Shown here piece after piece: positions 1 to 5,324 of a stretch of DNA of 5,863 bases. The stretch lies in contig JAOZNY010000022.1 in the NCBI GenBank assembly GCA_029933565.1, positions 16,045 to 21,907 of the forward strand, in the 5' to 3' direction. The notes beneath the pieces were generated by a model. The model was not told the DNA's origin. It ran no database searches and saw nothing but the letters and a program-made list of their open reading frames with translations. This DNA comes from Bacteroidales bacterium. GTDB lineage: Bacteria; Bacteroidota; Bacteroidia; Bacteroidales; F082. The position numbers and the translations under genes are program-made. Positions within the stretch are counted from its first letter, which is position 1; each line of letters starts with the position of its first letter.

Positions 1-1077
1 TGTACTGATTGTAGTTATGAGTGGAAGCAAGACGGGGTAATAATAGGAGGCTCAACGGCAACCATCCTGGTAAAAATTACTGACCAAACTCTTTTTACTG
101 TAAAAGTTAAAGACGAAATTGAATTAGATAGTTGTATAAGTGATCCATATTTAGTTACTACACGCCCTGAAATTTATATTGAACTTGAACAATTACAATT
201 AACTTGCACCAATGGCGACCCCGACAATGGCAATACCGCAATGATAAAAGCTGAAGCCACAGGTGAATTTGAACCCGATGAGTACCATTACTTTTGGGAT
301 GTTAAACCAATTCAGGTAGCTCCCGGTGATTCTACAGTTGCACTAGGACTTAAGGCTCACCAAAATTACAGCATTACCGTTATTGATAATCACGGTTGCT
401 TTGAAAAAGACACCATCTGGACAGAAGCCTTCGACAATCCCGAAATTGAGTTGTTTGCTGATCCCGACACTGCCTTTGTTCAAAAACCAGATGTAGAATT
501 CTCCTTCATAAACAATACAGACACAATTCCATTATGGACTTTTTCATGGAATTTTAACGATGATAATGATACAATTACATCATTTATAGCAAACCCTGTC
601 CATAGGTTTACGCTAAATGATAAAGAAGTTGAAGATGGAGGAAAAGATTTTTTAGTTGTATTTACAGCTGTAAACACCCAGGGTTGTGATACAACTTTTA
701 GCATTCCTGTTAAAATAATTCCAATGAAACTGTTTATTCCCAATGTTTTTACACCTAATGGTGATGGAATAAACGATGTATTTACTATTACCGAGCCATC
801 ATCAACCTCAGGTGGAGGTGGTGACGAGGGAACTGCTTTTAAAACATTGGATGCTAATGGGAATTTTACTGCAAATCACTATTACGAAAACACTCAATTG
901 GTGGTTTTTAACCGACAAGGCAGGATAATCTTTAAAGATGATGATTATCAGAACGACTGGGATGGAGGTAATCTTTCTGAAGGAGTTTATTACTACGTGC
1001 TTAAAGCATCGGGGCCTCGTGGCGAAGAAGTTTATAAAGGCTCTGTTTCAATAATTAGAGGGGGATTGTCTTATTAA
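1..1077 (+). CDS. Secreted surface protein with PKD-like domains and T9SS type B C-terminal sorting domain (5' end missing)
   Basis: The frame is open from the first base, so this is the last 358 residues of a longer protein; the ATG at 241 is internal. Residues about 1-140 are Cys-containing beta-sandwich repeats of the SprB/PKD-like kind (Y-x-W near the start of a unit, 'YSITVIDNHGC' at its end). Residues about 150-240 look like a PKD domain (FSWNF, then FTAVNTQGCDTTF). Residues about 244-355 are the gliding-motility-associated C-terminal domain (CHU_C, T9SS type B sorting signal): FIPNVFTPNGDGINDVF, then VVFNRQGRIIF, WDGGNLSEGVYYY and KGSVSIIR. The family is exported by Sec, crosses the outer membrane through the type IX system and usually acts as an adhesin or other surface protein. 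The sorting domain carries an insertion of about 30 residues with a Gly run after FTITEP. The stop is 16 bases before the next gene. The passenger function cannot be told from this fragment. Confidence 0.9.
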   Translation, partial: CTDCSYEWKQDGVIIGGSTATILVKITDQTLFTVKVKDEIELDSCISDPYLVTTRPEIYIELEQLQLTCTNGDPDNGNTAMIKAEATGEFEPDEYHYFWDVKPIQVAPGDSTVALGLKAHQNYSITVIDNHGCFEKDTIWTEAFDNPEIELFADPDTAFVQKPDVEFSFINNTDTIPLWTFSWNFNDDNDTITSFIANPVHRFTLNDKEVEDGGKDFLVVFTAVNTQGCDTTFSIPVKIIPMKLFIPNVFTPNGDGINDVFTITEPSSTSGGGGDEGTAFKTLDANGNFTANHYYENTQLVVFNRQGRIIFKDDDYQNDWDGGNLSEGVYYYVLKASGPRGEEVYKGSVSIIRGGLSY

Positions 1078-1093
1078 AATAAATTAAAACAAT

Positions 1094-1552
1094 ATGAAAT
1101 ATTTAATTTTACTTTTTTCGATAGCAATAGGTTTAGGATTGAATTCATGCGATAATTCTGACAAGAATATATCTACAGATGTAGTAAACAACTCAAAAAG
1201 TGCTAGTGTAGTTAACAAGATGGGTTCTACTGCAAGGTTTAGTTTTGAAGAAACAGAACATGATTTCGGAAAAATTATTCAGGGAGAGAAAGTAACTTAC
1301 AGTTTTAAATTTACAAATACTGGAGGATCAAACCTTTTAATTTCAAAAGTAAGTACCAGTTGTGGGTGTACAGTTAGTAAATATCCAAAAAAACCTGTAA
1401 AATCAGGTGAAGTTGGTTACATTGAGGCTACTTTTGACAGCAAACACAAAAAAGGATATCAGAATAAAACTATTACAATAATGGCAAATACTGAACCAAA
1501 TAAAACAACCTTAAGGGTAAAAACCCAGGTTGTTCAACCAGAAAATAATTAA
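1094..1552 (+). CDS. DUF1573 domain lipoprotein
   Basis: This 152-aa protein begins with a lipoprotein signal: a hydrophobic stretch at residues 3-16, then a lipobox L-N-S-C with the lipidated Cys at 19. It should be anchored in the cell envelope after Sec export. A polar linker (20-48) leads to a single DUF1573 domain at about 50-148, recognised by FEETEHDFGKI, the Ig/ASH-like core YSFKFTNTGGSNLLI, the SCGCT motif at 89-93 and the trailing ATFDS. DUF1573 is very common in Bacteroidota and has no well-established biochemical role. Its position directly before yajC is a recurring arrangement in the phylum, where nusB is often just upstream; here the upstream gene is a T9SS surface protein instead. 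The start is fixed by the signal peptide. The gaps of 16 bases upstream and 18 downstream suggest co-transcription. Confidence 0.9.
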   Translation: MKYLILLFSIAIGLGLNSCDNSDKNISTDVVNNSKSASVVNKMGSTARFSFEETEHDFGKIIQGEKVTYSFKFTNTGGSNLLISKVSTSCGCTVSKYPKKPVKSGEVGYIEATFDSKHKKGYQNKTITIMANTEPNKTTLRVKTQVVQPENN

Positions 1553-1570
1553 TCATAAATAATTTATAAA

Positions 1571-1888
1571 ATGGAATTTTTATTAGTACTATTACAAATT
1601 GGTGGTGAAGGCGAGAACAGTTGGATGTCGATGCTTCCCTTATTTTTAATTCTTATTGTTTTCTATTTCTTTTTTATCAGGCCACAAACCAAAAAGAACA
1701 AAGACCAAAAAAAGTTTAGGGCGGAACTAAAGAAAGGTGATAAAGTTGTTACAATTGGTGGTGTTCACGGTAAAGTGAGCGAAATAAAAGAAACTACTGT
1801 TATTTTGGAAGTAGGAAATCAAGTTAAACTAACCATTGAGAAAAGTGCGTTGGTAATGGACACCAGTCAGGTTGGTCAAACAAAATAA
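1571..1888 (+). CDS. yajC: Preprotein translocase subunit YajC
   Basis: The product is 105 aa, normal for YajC. It has a short Gly/Glu-containing N-terminus, one membrane helix at about 21-36 (PLFLILIVFYFFF), and immediately after it the family signature FFIRPQTKK. A basic, Lys-rich region follows, then the soluble YajC fold with GDKVVTIGGVHGKV at 56-69 and a C-terminal beta segment (VILEVGNQVKLTIEKSAL). YajC associates with SecDF and YidC in the inner membrane as an accessory part of the Sec holotranslocon and is generally dispensable. The gene follows the DUF1573 gene by 18 A/T-rich bases without an obvious ribosome binding site, as is usual in Bacteroidota. A hairpin with a T-tract lies about 50 bases after its stop and could end the upstream transcript. 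Confidence 0.96.
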   Translation: MEFLLVLLQIGGEGENSWMSMLPLFLILIVFYFFFIRPQTKKNKDQKKFRAELKKGDKVVTIGGVHGKVSEIKETTVILEVGNQVKLTIEKSALVMDTSQVGQTK

Positions 1889-1937
1889 TTTAGGTATTGG
1901 AATATTTTCTGATACTCTTTTAAAGAAAAAACTAATG

Positions 1938-1983
1938 AATTCCGAAGTATTGTTTAATTTTATGCTTCGGAATTTTATTTTTT
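1938..1983 (+). terminator. Rho-independent terminator or attenuator between yajC and the YbbR gene
   Basis: A perfect 10-bp inverted repeat, AATTCCGAAG (1938-1947) and CTTCGGAATT (1965-1974), can be extended inward by about three pairs (one G-U). This leaves a loop of about 11 bases. It is followed by a T-rich run (TTATTTTTT, ending at 1983). This is the classical form of an intrinsic terminator for the yajC side. The T-tract ends only 7 bases before the TTG start of the next co-directional gene, so an attenuator role or partial read-through is also possible. Confidence 0.8.
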
Positions 1984-1990
1984 ATGCATT

Positions 1991-2983
1991 TTGGCAAATC
2001 TTAACTCATTAGGGAAATTAACAAGTGGAATTGAACCTTCTGAAAAAAGAAGGAAGAATAACCATTTTGTTTTTATTGTTTGCATTTTAATTGCTGCATT
2101 CTTTTGGCTATTAATTAAACTTTCAGGCGACTACAGTGAGTCGTATCAATTTAAAGTTACCTATAATAATGCTCCAATAGAAAAAATGCTTACTGGTATT
2201 ATTGATACTAATGTAAATATTTCAATAAAGGCCAAAGGCTTTCAAATGCTAAAGTTAGAACTCACAGAGGATGTATCAATCTTAAATATTAACCTTGATA
2301 AATATGAAATTGTAAATTCTAAAGGGAATATTTTTTACATTAACACTTCTGAGATAAAAGATGAGATTGGGAAATTAATTGGAATATCATCTAATCAGAT
2401 TGATATTTCAGTAAAGAGGCTCGAGTTTAAACTTGAAGATTTGTTTGAAAAAGAAGTTAAAGTTGTAGACCGAATAAAGTTCAATTTTGCAAAACAGTAT
2501 AATCTTTATAGCGAAATAACAATATCACCAAAAACAATCAGCATTTTTGGTCCGAAAAGCATAATCGATACCATTGAAAATGTTTATACAGAAAACAAAG
2601 TTGTGAGTGGTATTTCATCCGACATCAACGAAACAGTTAAGCTTGCTAATCCAAATACTGAACAATTGCAACTTTCGATACAACAAGTTAATATAATGGC
2701 AAACGTTGAAAAATTCACTGAGTCGAATGTAGAAACAACAATAGATTTAAGCAGCATTAAAAACAAAGTAAAGGCATTTCCAAACACCGTTAAAGTATTC
2801 TTTACTGTTGCCCAAAAAGACTTTTCCAACGTACGACAATCGATGTTTAAGGTAAAACCTAACTTAAATAATATTGAAATTAAAACTGCAAGCAAACTTC
2901 AGTTAGAGGTAGTTGATAAACCTGAATTTGTGAGTGGAATAAGAATACAACCATCAGAAATTGAATTCTTAATCATTAAATAG
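1991..2983 (+). CDS. YbbR-like (CdaR family) membrane-anchored protein
   Basis: The protein is 330 aa. It has a basic N-terminal tail (residues 1-24), one membrane helix at about 26-44 (FVFIVCILIAAFFWLLIKL), and a long extracytoplasmic part made of YbbR-type beta repeats. The clearest repeat is at about 155-240, around ISPKTISIFGPKSIID, the 'P-x-x-V/I-x-I-x-GP' pattern of the family; a weaker unit precedes it and a third ends in IRIQPSEIEFLIIK. In Firmicutes the family member CdaR regulates the diadenylate cyclase CdaA. No cyclase gene is visible here, and in Bacteroidota the role is not established. Only TTG at 1991 (or a nearby ATT at 1988) gives a full N-terminus: no in-frame ATG lies between the upstream stop at 1910-1912 and 1991, and the next Met is after the membrane helix. 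The gene ends 2 bases before the coaE ATG, which suggests coupled translation. Confidence 0.87.
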   Translation: MANLNSLGKLTSGIEPSEKRRKNNHFVFIVCILIAAFFWLLIKLSGDYSESYQFKVTYNNAPIEKMLTGIIDTNVNISIKAKGFQMLKLELTEDVSILNINLDKYEIVNSKGNIFYINTSEIKDEIGKLIGISSNQIDISVKRLEFKLEDLFEKEVKVVDRIKFNFAKQYNLYSEITISPKTISIFGPKSIIDTIENVYTENKVVSGISSDINETVKLANPNTEQLQLSIQQVNIMANVEKFTESNVETTIDLSSIKNKVKAFPNTVKVFFTVAQKDFSNVRQSMFKVKPNLNNIEIKTASKLQLEVVDKPEFVSGIRIQPSEIEFLIIK

Positions 2984-2985
2984 TG

Positions 2986-3567
2986 ATGATTAAAATTGGC
3001 TTAACAGGAAATATAGGTAGTGGAAAAACTACAGTCTCAAAAATATTTGAATCGTTGGGAATACCTGTATTTTATGCCGATAGTGAAGCCAAAACACTCT
3101 ATGCTTTAGAAGAAGTAAAAGAAAAACTACGTTTTTATTTCAGTAATTCAATTTTCGATAAATCAGGTCAGGTAGATTTCAAATCTATGGCCGAAATAGT
3201 GTTCAGTAACAAAAACAAACTAAAACAGTTAACTGATATTTTGCACCCAATGGTGTTTGAAGAATACCACTCCTGGCTGGAAACAAACTTGGATTCCCCC
3301 TACTCTATCCACGAATCGGCAATAATTTTTGAGTACGGTCAGCAAAAATATTTCGATAAAACTATTTGCGTAACATCTCCACTTAAATTAAGAATTGAAA
3401 GAGTAATGGGTCGTGATAATATTTCAGTTGAAAAAATAATACAAAGAATAAACAATCAAATGCAAGAATCTGAAAAAGTTAAACTTTCAGATTTCATTAT
3501 TACAAATAATCTAAACTCATTTTTGATTCCTCAGGTATTGGAATTGCATAATACTTTAAAAAAATAG
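2986..3567 (+). CDS. coaE: Dephospho-CoA kinase
   Basis: CoaE phosphorylates the 3'-hydroxyl of dephospho-CoA with ATP, the last step of CoA synthesis, in the cytoplasm. The 193-aa product has the usual length. Visible motifs are the P-loop GLTGNIGSGKTT near the N-terminus (Walker A at 8-16), the conserved acidic residue of the substrate site in FYADSEA (Asp 32), the ILHPMVF motif (His-Pro at 87-88), the IIFEYG segment that replaces the common 'PLLFE', and the lid arginines in RVMGRD (139, 143). NNQM and DFIITNN match the conserved C-terminal pattern. An in-frame GTG at 2983 overlaps the YbbR stop, but ATG 2986 gives the usual MIKIGLTG start and is preferred. The next gene on this side is convergent, 19 bases from the stop. 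Confidence 0.96.
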   Translation: MIKIGLTGNIGSGKTTVSKIFESLGIPVFYADSEAKTLYALEEVKEKLRFYFSNSIFDKSGQVDFKSMAEIVFSNKNKLKQLTDILHPMVFEEYHSWLETNLDSPYSIHESAIIFEYGQQKYFDKTICVTSPLKLRIERVMGRDNISVEKIIQRINNQMQESEKVKLSDFIITNNLNSFLIPQVLELHNTLKK

Positions 3568-3593
3568 AAAAATTATTTTGTCCTCTCTATTTT
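3561..3593 (-). terminator. Possible weak terminator shared by convergent coaE and RHH genes
   Basis: An 8-bp inverted repeat, AAAATAGA (3561-3568) and TCTATTTT (3586-3593), encloses the 3' ends of two convergent genes and contains both of their TAG stop codons. On the - strand the distal arm runs into a tract of seven T's. The stem is almost all A-T and the loop is 17 bases, so folding would be weak. No better terminator was seen in this junction. Confidence 0.3.
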
Positions 3594-3757
3594 GTTGAGT
3601 TATTTGATTTCTTTTTTCTTCCAGCCTTTACTAGTGCATTGTTCAGAAGAAATTCAATTTGTCCGTTTATGCTCCTAAATTCATCCTGAGCCCATTTCTC
3701 CAATACTTCCATCATTTCGGGATTAACCCTAAGTACAAATGCTTTTTTCTTTGCCAT
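3587..3757 (-). CDS. Small ribbon-helix-helix (Arc-type) DNA-binding protein
   Basis: This is a complete 56-aa reading frame starting at ATG 3757 and ending with TAG at 3587. The protein has a basic start (MAKKK), a short beta strand AFVLRV (6-11), helix A from Pro13 (PEMMEVLEKWAQDEF) and helix B in RSINGQIEFLLNNAL (28-42), then a Lys-rich tail. This is the ribbon-helix-helix plan of Arc/MetJ/CopG repressors, which bind DNA as dimers through the beta ribbon. The RS-x-NGQIE-x-LL segment is typical of Arc-family proteins encoded next to SPFH genes. It is the last gene of a three-gene - strand cassette, 15 bases after the PH-like gene. It probably represses its own operon; no toxin partner is visible. 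The family call is firm; the target is inferred. Confidence 0.88.
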   Translation of the reverse strand: MAKKKAFVLRVNPEMMEVLEKWAQDEFRSINGQIEFLLNNALVKAGRKKKSNNSTK

Positions 3758-3772
3758 ACTAACAAAATAAAA

Positions 3773-4315
3773 TCAGTTCATCAATTTAATCATTGCCCTT
3801 TTCAACGCTTCTGCTCGCTGGGTACCAACTAAAATTAGTTTACCATCAGTTAGTTTCAATTGCAAACCTATATTCCCTTTTACATTGTATGCAATTCCAC
3901 TCTTTCCTTTCCTATGACCATGCCCCTGTGTTTTACCTACACCCCAGCCACCATATTCTTTTATGGGCTTATATTTCCTAATTTCAAATGAATGAATTGA
4001 TTCTTTTGTTATTACTTTAGGTTTTCTTATAAAAGGTTGAAAACTATAACTTATACCGTGACGATCGACCTCAGTTATAAGTTTTGATCCAAAAAGAAGC
4101 AAAGCAGAAACTATTAGTATTAAAGGGATTAAAACCGCAAGTATTATTAGCCCATCATCTGAAATTGGCTTTTCTTTCCATTGTTTATCTAGCAAAAACT
4201 GCATTATTAATGCATACAATAATAAGCCTAAAACGCTCAAATAAATCAATCCCATTGAGATATACAACGAGATTGACCCAAACTTTTGTTCTTCTCTAAA
4301 AAATACTTTTTGCAT
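3773..4315 (-). CDS. Two-TM membrane protein with PH-like C-terminal domain, function unknown
   Basis: The protein is 180 aa. Two membrane helices lie at about 15-41 and 56-76, joined by a short polar loop (DKQWKEKPISDD). A soluble domain at about 78-180 has the beta-rich pattern of bacterial PH-like (bPH) modules: ITEVDRHGISYSF, then KVITKESIHSFEIRKYKPI, the conserved-looking EYGGWGVG at 120-127, AYNVKGNIGLQLKLTDGK, and LVGTQRAEALKRAM near the end. The EYGGWG...AYN...GNxGLQL...GTQR pattern is familiar from uncharacterised membrane proteins. No catalytic motif is visible. A His/Lys/Gly-rich loop (GKTQGHGHRKGKSG, 127-140) sits where I would expect a short turn. It is placed 15 bases after the SPFH gene and 15 before the RHH gene, so all three are probably co-transcribed and may act together at the inner membrane. 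Confidence 0.8.
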   Translation of the reverse strand: MQKVFFREEQKFGSISLYISMGLIYLSVLGLLLYALIMQFLLDKQWKEKPISDDGLIILAVLIPLILIVSALLLFGSKLITEVDRHGISYSFQPFIRKPKVITKESIHSFEIRKYKPIKEYGGWGVGKTQGHGHRKGKSGIAYNVKGNIGLQLKLTDGKLILVGTQRAEALKRAMIKLMN

Positions 4316-4330
4316 TATGCTGTATTTACA

Positions 4331-5182
4331 CTAATAAATAGTACCAGTATTTACAATGGGGCTAACATCCTTATCGGAGGTAAGCACAACCATTAGGTTA
4401 CTCACCATTGTAGCTTTCCTCTCATCATCAAGTTCTATTATATTTTTTTCAGAAAGCATTGCCAAGGCCATTTCAACCATCCCCACTGCTCCTTCCACTA
4501 TCTTTGCCCTGGCTGCAACAATAGCCGTGGCCTGCTGACGTTTTAGCATTGCCCCTGCAATTTCCTGAGCATAAGCAATATAGTTTATTCTTGCTTCAAT
4601 TACCTCGACACCTGCAATTTGTAAACGCTCAGAAATTTCATTTTCCAGAACATCATTAACTTCATCTCCCCCACTCCTTAATGTAATTTCTGCCTTTTCG
4701 TCTTCAAAGTTATCATAAGGGTAGTGACCGGCCAATTTACGAATAGCTGCCTCGCTTTGCACATCCACAAAGTGAACGTAATCGTCAACTTCAAATGCTG
4801 CTTTATAGGTTTCTCTCACCTTCCAAACCAGCACAACGCCAATCATTACAGGATTACCAAGTTTGTCGTTAACTTTTATGGGATCGCTATCAAGATTCCT
4901 TGCCCTTAACGAAATTGTTTTCTTAACAAAAAATGGATTAACCCACCAAAAACCATTTTTGCGGATACTGCCTTTATAGTCACCAAACAGTGTTAAAACA
5001 CTCGATTCGTTAGGGTTGACTATTACAAACCCAATTATTCCAAAAAGTCCTAAAACTAAAATTGGAATTAGTAGAAGCATCTTTAAAAATATTATTCCCA
5101 ATATAGGGATAATAATCATTAACAAAATTATCGTGACTGCAATGTAGCCCGATATGGCTGAGAATTCTTTTTCTTTGTTCAT
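4331..5182 (-). CDS. SPFH/Band 7 (stomatin/prohibitin-like) membrane protein
   Basis: The protein is 283 aa. Two membrane segments lie at about 14-33 and 36-55, followed at about 52-240 by an SPFH domain: NPNESSVLTLFGDYKGSI, GFWWVNPF, ISLRARNLDS, NPVMIGVVLVWKV, YVHFVDVQSEAAIRKLAGHYPYD and LQIAGVEVIEARINYIAYAQEIAGAML. An Ala/Glu-rich helical region follows (QQATAIVAARAKIVEGAVGMVEMAL) and a conserved end (NLMVVLTSDKDVSPIVNTGTIY). SPFH proteins oligomerise into large membrane-bound assemblies linked to membrane microdomains and protease control. This subgroup is often found beside an Arc-type regulator, as here. An in-frame ATG at 5239 would add 19 residues, but it lies inside the predicted promoter, so ATG 5182 (MNKEKEF) is chosen. 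It is the first gene of the - strand cassette and is divergent from yidC. Confidence 0.93.
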   Translation of the reverse strand: MNKEKEFSAISGYIAVTIILLMIIIPILGIIFLKMLLLIPILVLGLFGIIGFVIVNPNESSVLTLFGDYKGSIRKNGFWWVNPFFVKKTISLRARNLDSDPIKVNDKLGNPVMIGVVLVWKVRETYKAAFEVDDYVHFVDVQSEAAIRKLAGHYPYDNFEDEKAEITLRSGGDEVNDVLENEISERLQIAGVEVIEARINYIAYAQEIAGAMLKRQQATAIVAARAKIVEGAVGMVEMALAMLSEKNIIELDDERKATMVSNLMVVLTSDKDVSPIVNTGTIY

Positions 5183-5202
5183 TGTAATATTTTTTATGAT
5201 AT

Positions 5203-5221
5203 CAATATGATATTGCAATAA
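5203..5221. promoter_or_regulatory. Candidate operator: repeated ATATTG/CAATAT half-sites
   Basis: CAATAT-G-ATATTG (5203-5215) is a perfect inverted repeat around one base. It overlaps TATTGCAATA (5211-5220), a perfect 10-bp palindrome that supplies a third half-site (CAATAA). ATGATAT also occurs twice, 11 bases apart (5196-5202 and 5207-5213), about one helical turn. The block lies at the predicted transcription start of the SPFH cassette and overlaps its -7 element. This suits a repressor with short repeated half-sites, such as the RHH protein of the same cassette. AT-rich DNA forms such repeats by chance fairly easily. Confidence 0.45.
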
Positions 5222-5246
5222 TATAACATATTTAAGCAAATGTCAA
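5216..5246 (-). promoter_or_regulatory. Promoter of the SPFH-PH-RHH cassette
   Basis: On the - strand, TTGACA (5246-5241) is followed by TATTATTG (5223-5216). Counted from the TTG this leaves 20 bases to the -7 element, matching the Bacteroidota TTG / TAnnTTTG arrangement with one mismatch in the -7 box. The same bases also read as a TTGACA-17-TATTAT promoter. The predicted start leaves a leader of roughly 28 bases before ATG 5182. Confidence 0.55.
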
Positions 5247-5270
5247 GTAATCTCTTGTTTTTTTTTCAAC

Positions 5271-5302
5271 TGTTATTTTTATGATTATTCTAATTATCTT
5301 TG
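5271..5302 (+). promoter_or_regulatory. Promoter of yidC (Bacteroidota type)
   Basis: TATCTTTG at 5295-5302 matches the -7 consensus TAnnTTTG exactly. The only candidate -33 element at the right distance is a weak TGTT at 5271-5274. Transcription would begin about 15 bases before the yidC ATG, giving a very short leader. The stretch 5247-5294 between the two divergent promoters is T-rich and shows nothing else. Confidence 0.55.
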
Positions 5303-5324
5303 CTCCCTTAATAATTTGACCAAA

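Noticed and set aside
480..743. 87-codon open frame on the - strand inside the surface protein gene
   Set aside because: It lies within the strongly supported PKD/sorting-domain coding frame and its translation resembles no family; a shadow frame.
2584..2895. 103-codon - strand open frame inside the YbbR gene
   Set aside because: Antisense to a clear YbbR repeat region, low-complexity hydrophobic translation, no start context; a shadow frame.
3793..4299. Two + strand open frames (3793-3981, 4084-4299) opposite the PH-like gene
   Set aside because: The - strand protein has coherent membrane helices, a domain pattern and operon spacing; the + strand translations do not.
3587..4315. Toxin-antitoxin pair (RHH protein as antitoxin, upstream membrane protein as toxin)
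   Set aside because: The 180-aa partner has two TM helices and a PH-like domain, unlike known small membrane toxins, and the antitoxin normally precedes or overlaps the toxin. Autoregulator of an SPFH operon fits better, though this is not proven.
4356..4909. Two + strand open frames opposite the SPFH gene
   Set aside because: They are antisense to conserved SPFH coding sequence and show no recognisable features.
5183..5239. Longer SPFH start at ATG 5239 (19 extra residues)
   Set aside because: The codons overlap the predicted promoter and operator repeats, and MNKEKEF at 5182 is a normal start ahead of the first membrane helix.
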